Counted from the first letter of the stretch, positions 24,516-34,371 are shown. The stretch: DNA of 64,000 nucleotides from Coprococcus aceti (GCF_025567285.1 NZ_JAOQJT010000002.1:62001-126000), one strand, 5' to 3'. Notes: generated from the letters alone by a model not told the origin. Program-made: numbers and translations.

Positions 24516-26207
24516 GTGAGTAATACGATTGATGCGCTTGCACTGAAGAAAGCATTTATTGCCGGTGCCAATAATCTTGATAAGAACAAGGAATATATCA
24601 ATGAACTTAATGTGTTCCCTGTGCCTGACGGAGATACAGGAACTAATATGACGCTGACAATCCTGTCTGCAGTGAAGGAGGTTGAGGCGGCACCTGATGA
24701 TATGAAGTCCATAGCAAAGGCCATGTCCACAGGTTCGCTCAGAGGCGCCAGAGGTAACTCAGGTGTAATTTTGTCACAGCTTTTGAGAGGCTTCAGCAAG
24801 AAAGTGCAGGACGCAAGGACCATAGATGTTCACGTTATAGCAGACGCTTTTCAAAAGGCTGTGGAGACTGCATATAAGGCTGTCATGAAGCCTAAGGAGG
24901 GAACGATTCTCACAGTTGCCAAGGGCGTGGCGTCCAAGGCAAGGGAGTGTGCTGATGCAGATATGTCCCTTGCACAGTTCTGCGACGAGGTTATTGAATA
25001 TGGAGATGCCGTTCTTGATTCCACTCCTGAGATGCTTCCGGTTCTGAAGGAAGCCGGCGTGGTCGATTCAGGTGGACAGGGACTCATGGTGGTGCTCAAG
25101 GGTGCTGTCGACTGTCTCATGGGCAGAGTTACAGTTGAACTCAGCAAGAACACAGGAACAGTGAATGTGGCAAGAACATCCACAGGCGCAGGCAACGATT
25201 CCTTGTCCACAGCGGATATAAAGTTTGGATATTGTACAGAGTTTATTATCAATCTTGAGAAGCCATATGGCGAGGCTGAGGAGGATGATCTGAAGAGCTT
25301 CCTCGAGTCTATAGGTGATTCGATAGTATGTGTATCTCTTGATGATATAGTTAAGATACATGTGCATACCAATCATCCTGGTCAGGCATTTGAAAAGGGT
25401 CTTACACTTGGATACCTTACTAATATGAAGATAGACAACATGAGGATAGAGCATCATGAGCGTGTTATTGGTCAGGCAGAGCGCGATGAGGCCGAGAAGC
25501 AGGAGGAAGAGAGACAGCACAGAAAGCAGGAGCATAAGGAGCCTCGTAAGAAGTATGGATTTATTACGGTATCCATGGGTGATGGTCTCAAGACTCTTTT
25601 TGAAGAGCTTGGAGCAGACCGTGTTATAGAAGGCGGACAGACCATGAATCCAAGCACTGAGGATATGCTCAATGCGATCGATGATGTGAATGCCGAGAAT
25701 ATATTTATACTCCCGAACAATAAGAATGTTGTTCTTGCGGCTAATCAGGCGGCAACTCTGTGTGAAGATAAGAATATAATTGTGATTCCAACCGCGAATG
25801 CTCCTCAGGGCATAAGCGCCATGATCGCATTCGACAGTACAGTCGATGTGGACGAGAACAGATCTGCCATGAAGTCGGCTGTCAAGAATGTCAAAAGCGG
25901 ACAGGTAACTTATTCCGTAAGAGATACCTCGATCGATGGAAAGGCCATCAAGGAGGGCGATATCATGGGTATCGGCGATAAGGGGCTTGTCAGTGTTGGA
26001 AATGATATAGAGAATGTAACATTTGAACTGATCGCAGATGCGGTCGATGAGGATTCAGAGGTTATAAGCATATATAATGGTGCTGATGTGTCTGAGGAGG
26101 ATGCGCAGAAGCTTGCTGGCAGAGTGGAGGAGGCATATCCGGACGTTGATGTGCAGTGCTACTATGGCGGACAGCCGATATACTATTATATAGTATCTGT
26201 GGAATAA
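24516..26207 (+). CDS. fakA: DAK2-domain fatty acid kinase catalytic subunit (FakA/YloV)
   Basis: Protein of 563 residues with the DAK2 domain of YloV/FakA. In Staphylococcus aureus FakA phosphorylates exogenous fatty acids bound by a FakB (DegV-family) partner; here that activity is by homology. Residues ~25-210 hold NVFPVPDGDTGTNM and GARGNSGVILSQLLRGF, which bind ATP and Mg2+; a DegV-like C-terminal half (about 310-563) contains GGQTMNPSTEDML and the closing YYGGQPIYYYIVSVE. A charged EEERQHRKQEHK linker joins them. It starts at GTG with GGAGGA upstream. Located between asp23 and recG, a conserved Firmicutes order. No FakB gene is nearby. Confidence 0.92.
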   Translation: MSNTIDALALKKAFIAGANNLDKNKEYINELNVFPVPDGDTGTNMTLTILSAVKEVEAAPDDMKSIAKAMSTGSLRGARGNSGVILSQLLRGFSKKVQDARTIDVHVIADAFQKAVETAYKAVMKPKEGTILTVAKGVASKARECADADMSLAQFCDEVIEYGDAVLDSTPEMLPVLKEAGVVDSGGQGLMVVLKGAVDCLMGRVTVELSKNTGTVNVARTSTGAGNDSLSTADIKFGYCTEFIINLEKPYGEAEEDDLKSFLESIGDSIVCVSLDDIVKIHVHTNHPGQAFEKGLTLGYLTNMKIDNMRIEHHERVIGQAERDEAEKQEEERQHRKQEHKEPRKKYGFITVSMGDGLKTLFEELGADRVIEGGQTMNPSTEDMLNAIDDVNAENIFILPNNKNVVLAANQAATLCEDKNIIVIPTANAPQGISAMIAFDSTVDVDENRSAMKSAVKNVKSGQVTYSVRDTSIDGKAIKEGDIMGIGDKGLVSVGNDIENVTFELIADAVDEDSEVISIYNGADVSEEDAQKLAGRVEEAYPDVDVQCYYGGQPIYYYIVSVE

Positions 26208-26249
26208 CTTTCTGTGTATCTGTGAGATCCGTTGTGAAGAGGTGTATGT

Positions 26250-28286
26250 ATGGAATTGAATGACTCCATAAAGACAATAAAAGGCATAGGTGACAAGACT
26301 GCGTCGGCATTTGCCCGGCTTGGGATAGAGACGGTGAACGATCTGCTTCTCAATTACCCCAGGACATATGTCACCTATGAGGATCCGGTGGATATATCAG
26401 ATCTGCAGGCGGGAAGCAGGCAGTCCGTGAGGGCTGTTGTGAACAGCCGTGCGGAGATCAGAAAAGTACATGGACTGACCATAGTAATATTGTACGCAAA
26501 GGATTTCTCTGGGACAATTAAACTTACCTGGTTTAATTGTCCTTTTTTGCGTAATTTCTTTCATATAGGTCAGGAGTTTGTGTTTGTAGGAAATGTGGCT
26601 TATAAGGGCGGTATGATGACCATGACGCAGCCGGAATACTACACTGATGATAAATACGGCGAACTTACGCATGTTTGGCAGCCGGTGTACACGGTAACGC
26701 CCGGTATAACCTCGAAGACCATACAGAAGGCTGTGAGAGGCGCAGAGGAAGTCATAGACAGGCTTGAGGATTACCTGCATGACAATGTGCTTGATGAGTA
26801 CCATATTATGGGTATACAAAAGGCTATCCACTCGATTCATTTTCCTCAGGATGAGCAGAAGCTCAAGGGGGCTGTGAAGAGGATGGCATTTGATGAATTT
26901 TACAGCTTTATATCAAACCTTCACAGGATAAAAGACGACAATGTGTATGCAGAAAATACATGTATAATAAACTGTGATGAGGAGGTCAGGACGTTTATTG
27001 AGAACTTGAGGTTCAAGCTTACCGGGGCACAGATGAATGCGGTGCGTGATATGCTTGACGATATGCGCTCTGAACATGTCATGAACAGGCTGGTTCAGGG
27101 GGATGTCGGATCAGGAAAAACCATAGTTGCAGCAGCCGGATTATACGCAGTGGCTGCAAGTGGCTATCAGGGAGTGATCATGGCACCGACTGAGGTTCTG
27201 GCGGTTCAGCATTACAAGGAGCTCAGTTCACTGTTTGAGCCATACGGAATATCTGTGGGACTTCTGACGGGTTCCATGACAGCGAAAGAGAAAAGAGAGA
27301 TGTACAGCCGTATCAAGAATATGGATGTGCAGGTTGTGGTCGGAACACATGCCCTCATACAGGACAAGGTGGAGTATGGAAGACTGGCGCTCGTTGTAAC
27401 TGATGAGCAGCACAGATTTGGTGTAAAGCAGCGCGAGAGACTTGCGTCAAAGGGAGAAGCTCCGCACACGCTTGTTATGAGTGCCACACCTATTCCGAGA
27501 ACCCTTGCGATCATCATGTATGGCGATCTTGACATTTCAGTTATAGATGAGCTCCCGGCAGGAAGAATCCCGATCAAGAACTGCGTTGTGGATGAGAGCT
27601 ACAGGAAGACGGCTCTCGGCTTTATCATGAAGGAGGTCTCACAGGGGCATCAGATATATATAGTCTGCCCGATGGTGGAGGCCAGCGAAGTTCTGGACGA
27701 TGTTGCAAATGTGACCGAGTATACGGAGGAGCTGAAGAAGTCCATCAGGGATGGATATGGCGCTGACACTTCGGTGGTATGTTTGCACGGTAAGATGAAG
27801 GCGGAGGAAAAGAACAGGATACTCCAGGATTTTGCAGATGGTAAGATAAGCATTCTTGTCTCAACTACGGTCATAGAGGTTGGAATAAACAATCCAAATG
27901 CCACAGTTATGATGGTGGAGAATGCAGAGCGTTTTGGCCTTGCGCAGCTCCATCAGCTCAGGGGACGTGTAGGAAGAGGAAATCTCCAGTCGTACTGCAT
28001 TTTCATGAGCGGAAAAAAGGACAAGGATACTATGGAGAGACTGAATGTTCTGGAGAAGTCAAATGACGGCTTCTATATAGCCGGTGAGGATCTCAAGATG
28101 AGGGGCCCGGGCGATTTCTTTGGAATAAGACAGAGCGGGGAGCTGATGTTCAAGGTTGGGGATATATACAATCATGCTGACATGCTTAGGGCGGCGCAGG
28201 ACGTATACGACCGCTATGGACAGGAGATAGATGCGAAACTGATAAATAAAGGGGATGACAGGCTGTACACTATGCCTGTATTATAA
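26250..28286 (+). CDS. recG: ATP-dependent DNA helicase RecG
   Basis: RecG branch-migration helicase, 678 residues, which remodels stalled forks and Holliday junctions. The N-terminal wedge begins with a helix-hairpin-helix-like segment (IKTIKGIGDKTASAFARLGI). The motor has Walker A GDVGSGKT, the DEQH box TDEQHRFG and VMSATPIPRTLA, then LHGKMKAEEKN, VSTTVIEVGI and QLRGRVGRG. Length is normal. It is the last gene of the asp23-fakA-recG group. No terminator is evident before the endoglucanase that follows by 20 bases, so read-through into it is possible. Confidence 0.96.
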   Translation: MELNDSIKTIKGIGDKTASAFARLGIETVNDLLLNYPRTYVTYEDPVDISDLQAGSRQSVRAVVNSRAEIRKVHGLTIVILYAKDFSGTIKLTWFNCPFLRNFFHIGQEFVFVGNVAYKGGMMTMTQPEYYTDDKYGELTHVWQPVYTVTPGITSKTIQKAVRGAEEVIDRLEDYLHDNVLDEYHIMGIQKAIHSIHFPQDEQKLKGAVKRMAFDEFYSFISNLHRIKDDNVYAENTCIINCDEEVRTFIENLRFKLTGAQMNAVRDMLDDMRSEHVMNRLVQGDVGSGKTIVAAAGLYAVAASGYQGVIMAPTEVLAVQHYKELSSLFEPYGISVGLLTGSMTAKEKREMYSRIKNMDVQVVVGTHALIQDKVEYGRLALVVTDEQHRFGVKQRERLASKGEAPHTLVMSATPIPRTLAIIMYGDLDISVIDELPAGRIPIKNCVVDESYRKTALGFIMKEVSQGHQIYIVCPMVEASEVLDDVANVTEYTEELKKSIRDGYGADTSVVCLHGKMKAEEKNRILQDFADGKISILVSTTVIEVGINNPNATVMMVENAERFGLAQLHQLRGRVGRGNLQSYCIFMSGKKDKDTMERLNVLEKSNDGFYIAGEDLKMRGPGDFFGIRQSGELMFKVGDIYNHADMLRAAQDVYDRYGQEIDAKLINKGDDRLYTMPVL

Positions 28287-28306
28287 ATAAAAAAAGGGGG
28301 TATACC

Positions 28307-29899
28307 ATGAAAAATAAGAAAACGATAGTTATGGGAATAATTATTGGCATTTTGCTGATAATTATAGCGGTTATGGGATATGTGATCGCTTCGGGAAAGA
28401 AAGGTGATTCCGTTAAGAAAGAAACGCTGCAGGAGACTTCTGCAGGCACAGAAGAAGTGAAAAGTGTTGACAATACAGGCGATACAACTGAGTCGTCAGA
28501 AAAACAGGATGACCAATCCTTGGATATTGCAGGCGATTTCTATGCTGAGATAGGACATGATACAACGTGGGAGGCAGATGGCAAAAAGTGTGCTACAGAG
28601 AGCATCAACATATATAACAACACATCTGCGTCTGCAAAGGATTGGAAGCTTGAGATTACATATAAGGGAACTCCGGCTGTAGATCAGATATGGGGCGGAG
28701 AGTACAAGATATCAGGCAAAACAGTGTCAATAAAGGCCGTGGATTACACCCAGGAGATACCGGCTAAGGGCAGTATCAACCTCGGATATAATTTCTCTTC
28801 AGATGACATCGTCGTTGAGAAATACGTGCTGTATGTAAATGACACACAGTACAGCGGAGATGGTCTTAAGATGGTAGCTTCAGCGCCTGAGAAGACCGAC
28901 AGCAATGAAACAAGCGGAGGCGGGAAAAATACAGAATCCGCTGCCACTGAGAAGAAAAACAATACAAATGTTCCGGGAGAGATCCCATTTGAAACACATG
29001 GAAAACTTTCGGTAAAAGGAACGGATATAGTGGACATGAATGGAGACAAATATCAGCTTAAGGGTGTCAGCACCCATGGAATCACATGGTTCCCTGATTA
29101 TGTGAATAAGGAAGCCTTTGAGACTCTGCGGGATGACTGGGGTGCAAATCTTATAAGACTTGCGATGTATACGGATACAGGAGACAGCTACGGATACTGC
29201 AGTGGCGGAGATAAGGACGAGATACTTGCTCTTGTCGACAAAGGAGTTAGTGCAGCGACTGAGCTTGGCATGTATGTCATAGTTGACTGGCACATACTAA
29301 GCGATAGTGATCCGAATAATCATATAGATGATGCAAAAGAATTCTTTGACAAGGTATCTAAGAAATATGCGGCACAGGAAAATGTCATATATGAGATCTG
29401 CAACGAGCCGAATGGTGGAACCCAGTGGAGCAGTGTCAAGTCGTATGCCGAGACCATAATACCGGTCATCAGGGCAAACGACAAAGATGCTCTGATAATC
29501 GTGGGAACTCCAAACTGGAGCCAGGATGTCGATATTGCGTCACAGGATCCGATAACCGGTTATGACAACATCATGTACGCAGTGCATTTTTATGCGGCTA
29601 CCCACAAGGATGACCTGAGAAATAAGGTTAAGACGGCTCTGGACAACGGACTTCCTGTATTTGTGAGTGAGTTCAGCCTGTGCGATGCATCGGGCAATGG
29701 AGGTATTGATTACGATTCATCTGACGAGTGGTTCAAGCTTATAAACGAGAATAATCTCAGCTATTCATCATGGAGTCTGTGTAACAAGAATGAGACATCG
29801 GCACTTATAAAGTCCGATTCAACAGCCACGGGCAGCTTATCCGATGGAGATCTGTCTGACACCGGAAAATACGTGAGAGACAGAATAATGGGAAAGTAG
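28307..29899 (+). CDS. Secreted GH5 endoglucanase with CBM2-like module
   Basis: Glycoside hydrolase of 530 residues, predicted to cleave beta-1,4-glucan outside the cell. Domain order: N-terminal signal anchor (residues ~7-28), Ser/Thr/Glu linker, a CBM2-like beta-sandwich (~68-190, with DWKLEITYKG and WGGEYKISG), a second Ser/Lys-rich linker, then the GH5 catalytic domain from ~225 to the end. The acid/base Glu is in ICNEPNG (E367), the nucleophile in FVSEF (E455), and the active-site HFYA and DWHI motifs are present. No lipobox is seen; it may stay anchored by its N terminus. The GH94 gene at 45035 would handle the cellobiose released. Confidence 0.92.
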   Translation: MKNKKTIVMGIIIGILLIIIAVMGYVIASGKKGDSVKKETLQETSAGTEEVKSVDNTGDTTESSEKQDDQSLDIAGDFYAEIGHDTTWEADGKKCATESINIYNNTSASAKDWKLEITYKGTPAVDQIWGGEYKISGKTVSIKAVDYTQEIPAKGSINLGYNFSSDDIVVEKYVLYVNDTQYSGDGLKMVASAPEKTDSNETSGGGKNTESAATEKKNNTNVPGEIPFETHGKLSVKGTDIVDMNGDKYQLKGVSTHGITWFPDYVNKEAFETLRDDWGANLIRLAMYTDTGDSYGYCSGGDKDEILALVDKGVSAATELGMYVIVDWHILSDSDPNNHIDDAKEFFDKVSKKYAAQENVIYEICNEPNGGTQWSSVKSYAETIIPVIRANDKDALIIVGTPNWSQDVDIASQDPITGYDNIMYAVHFYAATHKDDLRNKVKTALDNGLPVFVSEFSLCDASGNGGIDYDSSDEWFKLINENNLSYSSWSLCNKNETSALIKSDSTATGSLSDGDLSDTGKYVRDRIMGK

Positions 29900-29920
29900 T
29901 GTGAAGATTGGAAGCTTTTC

Positions 29921-29949
29921 TTGTAATTTGGCAAAAGGCATGGTATAAG
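29921..29949 (+). promoter_or_regulatory. Promoter of rsmD-coaD
   Basis: TTGTAA at 29921-29926, a 17-base spacer and TATAAG at 29944-29949, about 55 bases before rsmD. Confidence 0.7.
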
Positions 29950-30003
29950 AATGTCTGGCAGGAAAAGTTTATGATATACAGTACATATAGATAGGAGAAG
30001 AAT

Positions 30004-30570
30004 ATGAGGGTTATTGCCGGCAGTGCAAGAAGTCTGAAGCTGGTGACGATTGATTCGATGGACACCAGACCGACAACGGACAGGATAAAAGAAACCTTAT
30101 TTAATATGCTCTCAAATGATATTCCGGGATGCCGGTTCCTTGACGTGTTCAGCGGAAGCGGAGCTATTGGAATAGAGGCGCTCAGCCGTGGGGCAGCCAT
30201 GGCGGTATTTGTCGAGAACAGCAGAAAAGCAGTGGAGTGTATCAATAAAAACCTTGCGTTTACGAAGCTTGCCGACAGGGCACAGGTCTTGTCAGCGGAT
30301 GCAGTTCAGGCAGTGGGGATGCTGGAGAGACAGGGACAAGCATTTGACGTAATATTTATGGATCCGCCATATGGAAAGCTTCTGGAAAAGGCTGTGCTTG
30401 AAAGACTTGCAGGTTCACCTCTGATGGATGATGACACAATGGTCATTGTGGAGTCTGATCTTGACACGAATTTTGATTATCTTGATGATCTGGGACTGGA
30501 GCTTTATAAGACGAAGAAATATAAGACCAATAAACATACATTTATATATAGGAGACTGGAAGATGAGTAG
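30004..30570 (+). CDS. rsmD: 16S rRNA (guanine966-N2)-methyltransferase RsmD
   Basis: RsmD methylates the exocyclic amine of G966 (E. coli numbering) in 16S rRNA using SAM. The 188-residue product opens with MRVIAGSARSLKL and RPTTDRIKETLFNML, the family signature. SAM motif I is LDVFSGSGAIG (46-56) and the catalytic DPPY is at 120-123. Its last codons overlap the start of coaD by eight bases, a gene pair conserved in Firmicutes. The start follows AGGAGAAG. Confidence 0.96.
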   Translation: MRVIAGSARSLKLVTIDSMDTRPTTDRIKETLFNMLSNDIPGCRFLDVFSGSGAIGIEALSRGAAMAVFVENSRKAVECINKNLAFTKLADRAQVLSADAVQAVGMLERQGQAFDVIFMDPPYGKLLEKAVLERLAGSPLMDDDTMVIVESDLDTNFDYLDDLGLELYKTKKYKTNKHTFIYRRLEDE

Positions 30571-31051
30571 AGCTATTTATCCGGGAAGTTTTGATCCGGT
30601 GACACTTGGCCATTTGGATATAATTAAGAGATCTGCGGAAATGTTTGATGAGCTGATAGTCGGGGTGCTCAATAATACCGCAAAATCTCCATTGTTTTCT
30701 TTGGAAGAACGTGTTAATATGTTAAAGAATGTAGTCTCAGATATCCCAAACGTGAAAGTTATGGGTTTTGGAGGACTGCTGGTGGATTTTGCAAGGCAGA
30801 ACGACGTGAAGGTCATAGTGAGAGGCCTTCGGGCTGTGTCGGATTTTGAGTATGAATTACAGATTGCCCAGAGCAACAGGAAGGTTGCCCCGGATATTGA
30901 CACGGTTTTTCTTGCGACCAGTATTGAGTATTCGTACCTGAGCTCAAGCGTAGTCAAGGAATATGCGAGCTTTGGTGTGGATGTACATGATTTTATCCCG
31001 GAGGAGATCAGGGATACATTGAGAGATCGATATTCGATAGACAGAGATTGA
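30563..31051 (+). CDS. coaD: Phosphopantetheine adenylyltransferase
   Basis: CoaD joins 4'-phosphopantetheine and ATP to dephospho-CoA, the penultimate step of CoA synthesis. The 162-residue product has YPGSFDPVTLGHLDI with the nucleotidyltransferase TxGH motif at 14-17, the RGLRAVSDFEYE segment, and the YLSSSVVKE signature. A longer frame runs upstream inside rsmD, but ATG at 30563 fits the family length and follows GGAGACTGGAAG. It overlaps rsmD by eight bases, so translation is probably coupled. Confidence 0.97.
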   Translation: MSRAIYPGSFDPVTLGHLDIIKRSAEMFDELIVGVLNNTAKSPLFSLEERVNMLKNVVSDIPNVKVMGFGGLLVDFARQNDVKVIVRGLRAVSDFEYELQIAQSNRKVAPDIDTVFLATSIEYSYLSSSVVKEYASFGVDVHDFIPEEIRDTLRDRYSIDRD

Positions 31052-31097
31052 CAGACGAAGGAAGAATTTTTGGATAGATTATTAGGAGGAGAAAAAC

Positions 31098-31844
31098 ATG
31101 GCAAGAAAAGGTATTGAAGAGATGATCAGTGAGATAGAGATATTTATTGACAATTGTAAGTATCAGCCATTGTCATCCAGTAAGATTATTGTGCCAAAGG
31201 AAGATCTGGAGCAGATGGTGGGCGAACTCAAGCTCAAGCTGCCTAATGAGATAGAGAGATGTAAGAAGATCATGAGAAACAAGGAGGCTATACTTGCGGA
31301 TGCAAGAGCCAGAGCTGATTCTATCATCACAGAGTCTGTTGCAGAGGCAAACAGACTGGTTGATCAGAGCCAGATAGTTGAGCTTGCCAACATCAGAGCG
31401 AATGAGATAACAGACATGGCGAGAAGCCAGGCTGAGCAGATCATCGCTGAGGCGAATGCGGATGCCAAGGAAGTCAGAGCAGGTTCCATGTACTATTCAA
31501 AGGACAAGCTCACAGAGATAAGCCAGTATATAAATGCAACACTTCAGGCAGAGAGAGCGAACTATGAGAACCTCATTAAGTCTCTTGAGGACAATGCGGC
31601 AAGAGTTACAGACAATATGGCAGAGCTTGATTCAAGTATAGCTCAGATCAACGGTGTTCCTGAGCAGGTACAGCCAAGTGCTGACGATTCAGCATTTGCT
31701 GATGATGACAACACAGATTACAATGTATACGGCAAGACAGAGTATTCATCAGACGACTCTGACGATGAGGATTATGATGACGAGGATTACGATGATGAAT
31801 ATGACGACGAGGATGAGGATGATGAGGAGTTCCTCGACGAGTAA
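31098..31844 (+). CDS. Coiled-coil protein with acidic tail
   Basis: Protein of 248 residues: residues 1-55 (MARKGIEEMISEIEIF, KIIVPKEDLEQM) resemble the DivIVA/GpsB-type start or the poorly defined 'ATPase' proteins of Clostridia, residues ~50-190 form a long coiled coil, and the last 40 are mostly Asp/Glu with Tyr. No Walker motif is present, so an ATPase label would be misleading. The start follows AGGAGGAG. The position after coaD is common in Lachnospiraceae, and a cell-division or septum-linked role is plausible but unproven. Confidence 0.75.
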   Translation: MARKGIEEMISEIEIFIDNCKYQPLSSSKIIVPKEDLEQMVGELKLKLPNEIERCKKIMRNKEAILADARARADSIITESVAEANRLVDQSQIVELANIRANEITDMARSQAEQIIAEANADAKEVRAGSMYYSKDKLTEISQYINATLQAERANYENLIKSLEDNAARVTDNMAELDSSIAQINGVPEQVQPSADDSAFADDDNTDYNVYGKTEYSSDDSDDEDYDDEDYDDEYDDEDEDDEEFLDE

Positions 31845-31869
31845 TCACGCCAGATGATACAGGATGTAT

Positions 31870-32787
31870 TTACAGACACATCATATAGAAAATGAAACAC
31901 AGGAAGGCACATACTATTTTCCCTGTTGTGTATTTGATGAAAGACAGCCCGGATATTCTTATCATATCACGGCTTTGGAACAAGGCGGATAGCCCTCCAA
32001 AGGCAGTGAGTGAGAGAATGAGGGCTGTCTTTATTTTTGTGGAAATATCCATGCTGTATAATACTGGTACACCGCCGCCTATCTCCAGATATGTGGATAT
32101 TATGGTGCATGCATCGCCTGAAAAGTAGCTGCACATAAGATTTCCTGCAATAGCAAATATGACCATGTACACACCGATCACAGTTATATTGTGTACCGAG
32201 CTGCTTATTATGTCAGAATACGTATTTTCTGGCTTCCCTGAATTGGGGCTCTGGTTGTCTGATGATACCTGGACTGTTGCGGCAGTAAGCAGCTCCGTGG
32301 AAGTGCTGGAGCGGTGGGATGACATATATGACAGAGTAAGCGCTATTACAGTATAAATGATCTGTGGAAGATATACAGCCTCGATCAGCCGTGCAAACGA
32401 TATATATTCCATCAAATGATCCCTGTATATGTAATTGTAAAGAAACATCGGACTTATATTGTTGCACATCGGGAGTAGGCTCTGACATACGTTTTCAGAG
32501 ATGACCCTCTTTCGGTAAAAGAAAGCTATGATGATCGTGCCTGTGGGAAAACCGCATAGCAGGCCTATTATAAAGATGATCGCATATGCGCAGCATTTTG
32601 ATACCTGTATCGATCTGAGAAAGCTGGTTATAACACCGGTCAGCAGCATAAAGGGGAGCAGGATAGGTACAATGGATGAGTACCATAGCTGTAACCCCTG
32701 GGTGCATCCGGATCTGATGATGTCTGAATTTAAACATGCAAATATTATAATTGAAGCTGTTAGAATTATATAACATACGTTCTTCAT
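31870..32787 (-). CDS. YlbJ-like sporulation integral membrane protein
   Basis: Membrane protein of 305 residues with about seven to eight hydrophobic helices and the segments SIVPILLPFMLLTGVI, GLLCGFPTG and PMCNNISPMFLY typical of YlbJ. YlbJ is a nucleoside-recognition-domain protein needed for normal spore cortex formation in Bacillus; the transported substrate is unknown. This one is shorter than the ~400 residues of B. subtilis YlbJ. Neighbourhood supports the call: coaD (ylbI) and tmcAL (ylbM) flank it as in Bacillus. It is the second gene on the minus strand after tmcAL. Confidence 0.82.
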   Translation of the reverse strand: MKNVCYIILTASIIIFACLNSDIIRSGCTQGLQLWYSSIVPILLPFMLLTGVITSFLRSIQVSKCCAYAIIFIIGLLCGFPTGTIIIAFFYRKRVISENVCQSLLPMCNNISPMFLYNYIYRDHLMEYISFARLIEAVYLPQIIYTVIALTLSYMSSHRSSTSTELLTAATVQVSSDNQSPNSGKPENTYSDIISSSVHNITVIGVYMVIFAIAGNLMCSYFSGDACTIISTYLEIGGGVPVLYSMDISTKIKTALILSLTAFGGLSALFQSRDMIRISGLSFIKYTTGKIVCAFLCFIFYMMCL

Positions 32788-32836
32788 ATGCCAATTGTAT
32801 TCATTTTATAGAGCAAATATGATAAATAAGAATATG

Positions 32837-34081
32837 TCATATAACTATGACAGGTTGTTCAAAATCGGTCTTTATACTGATTTTGTATTTGTTGTATACC
32901 ATGTTTCTGTATATGTCTGTGGCTTTTATGTCGTATGAGAACATGGACAGACCTGTGGAATCTGTACTTTTGTATATCTCGGCTGAACGGGTTATGATCG
33001 GTACCTGCGAAGCCTTTTTCATGCTTTTTATCACGGCACCTGCATCTTTTTTTAGTCCAAGAAGCTTGATGTAGGCTATCCAGCCGTTTTCTTTAAAATG
33101 GGAATAGTCATCACATCTCAGGTCTGTGATGGTGTGCAGCAGACCTCTCTGAATGTGCGTGAGAGTATAATTCCTGCATTTAAGTGCTGTTGCGGTCTCA
33201 GTAAAGGATAGATTTGTGTCAAGCCTGGAGAGACGGTTGCAGAGATCTCTATCCATGTCAACGATGTCATCCGTGCACGGAGCAAGTATCCTTCGTGCTG
33301 ACAGGAGATGAGACAGGTCGTCGTCGAACATCGGAAATGACTTTCTGTACGCGTTTTGCAGGATGTTGTAGCAACTGTCAGGAATGTGGCGCCTTAAGCT
33401 TTCAACATCACCTGACCGGAGCAGCTCACGTATGGCTGAGGCCGAACAGATGTCGTTGTCGGTGGCAGTGCTGTTGTATTCTGATAAGATCCTTCTGATC
33501 GGGACAGGTTTGATCCTGGAGTCTGTCTGTATAAGAGCAGCAATATACTCTATGGCCAGAATGTTGTTCGGGCTTGCCAGGATACGGTCAAGATCAGCGC
33601 TGGTATAACCGATAAGGTTCTGGTTCTGCAGATACTCGGAGATGGCGGCTGCTCTGGCTGATCCATATGAGATGCCCGAAGATACGGATTTTTTTATGAA
33701 TTCCGATACCTGTGGCGGTTCATTGACGGTGAGTTCGGCAATTTTTTGCAGAAGATCCATGTCATCACATTCTGCGCCGAATGAGATATAGTCTATGCCA
33801 TCAAGAGCGTTCATCATGCAGACTGCGGCATGTGCATAGTCTCTGGCACTTGATGATGCGTATACAAATGGAATCTCGAACACAGCGTCTACACCGCATC
33901 TCAAAGCAATCTCGGTTCTTGTGTGCTTATCTGCTATGGCAGGAACGCCTCTCTGAAGAAAATTGCCGCTCATAAAGCATATGACATGTTCGGCACCAGT
34001 TAGAAGCTTCGCCTGCTGTATCTGATATTCGTGTCCCTTGTGAAATGGATTGTATTCGCAAACTATGCCTACTGTGCTCAT
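32837..34081 (-). CDS. tmcAL: tRNA(Met) cytidine acetate ligase TmcAL (YlbM)
   Basis: TmcAL uses acetate and ATP to form N4-acetylcytidine at position 34 of elongator tRNA(Met). The 414-residue product starts with VGIVCEYNPFHKGH, whose HxGH is the nucleotidyltransferase motif, and carries ICFMSGNFLQRGVPA and DAVFEIPFVYASSSARDYA, the family signature. Length is typical. The ATG follows AAGGAGG. It leads the minus-strand tmcAL-ylbJ pair from a good promoter and faces recA with divergent transcription. Confidence 0.95.
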   Translation of the reverse strand: MSTVGIVCEYNPFHKGHEYQIQQAKLLTGAEHVICFMSGNFLQRGVPAIADKHTRTEIALRCGVDAVFEIPFVYASSSARDYAHAAVCMMNALDGIDYISFGAECDDMDLLQKIAELTVNEPPQVSEFIKKSVSSGISYGSARAAAISEYLQNQNLIGYTSADLDRILASPNNILAIEYIAALIQTDSRIKPVPIRRILSEYNSTATDNDICSASAIRELLRSGDVESLRRHIPDSCYNILQNAYRKSFPMFDDDLSHLLSARRILAPCTDDIVDMDRDLCNRLSRLDTNLSFTETATALKCRNYTLTHIQRGLLHTITDLRCDDYSHFKENGWIAYIKLLGLKKDAGAVIKSMKKASQVPIITRSAEIYKSTDSTGLSMFSYDIKATDIYRNMVYNKYKISIKTDFEQPVIVI

Positions 34082-34147
34082 GGCTCCTCCTTGAAATGCG
34101 TGTTTTATAATCTGTCACGATTTATAATGCCTTTGTCGGTAAAGTTT

Positions 34148-34176
34148 ATTCTATCTTAATAATTAATGGCTGTAAA
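34148..34176 (-). promoter_or_regulatory. tmcAL promoter
   Basis: On the minus strand TTTACA (34176-34171), a 17-base spacer and TAGAAT (34153-34148), about 65 bases ahead of the start codon. Confidence 0.65.
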
Positions 34177-34302
34177 GTGTGTTATAATGACGGACATAAA
34201 GATGTTAAGTGAAAAATTCAAGATGCGGCATTGTTCTGATGCCGATGATCCCCACATACCAGACAGATATTGATTAATTAAGTGAAGGCAGCCAATTTAT
34301 GG

Positions 34303-34331
34303 TTGACAAAGTGGCAATAATCTAATAGTAT
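34303..34331 (+). promoter_or_regulatory. recA promoter
   Basis: TTGACA at 34303-34308, a 17-base spacer and TAGTAT at 34326-34331. The predicted start of transcription is about 34338, just before the LexA site. Further upstream, 34189-34302 shows nothing else definite. Confidence 0.7.
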
Positions 34332-34344
34332 ATTAAAAGATAAT

Positions 34345-34358
34345 CGAACATATGTTTA
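34345..34358 (+). promoter_or_regulatory. LexA (DinR) operator
   Basis: CGAACATATGTTTA matches the Gram-positive LexA box CGAACNNNNGTTCG at all but the last two positions. It lies just downstream of the recA transcription start and close to the ribosome site, implying SOS control. Confidence 0.85.
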
Positions 34359-34371
34359 GGAGGAAAATATA

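Noticed and set aside
31845..31869. Terminator between convergent coiled-coil and ylbJ genes
   Set aside because: Only a five-base imperfect pairing (GATGT with ACATC) and no T-run.
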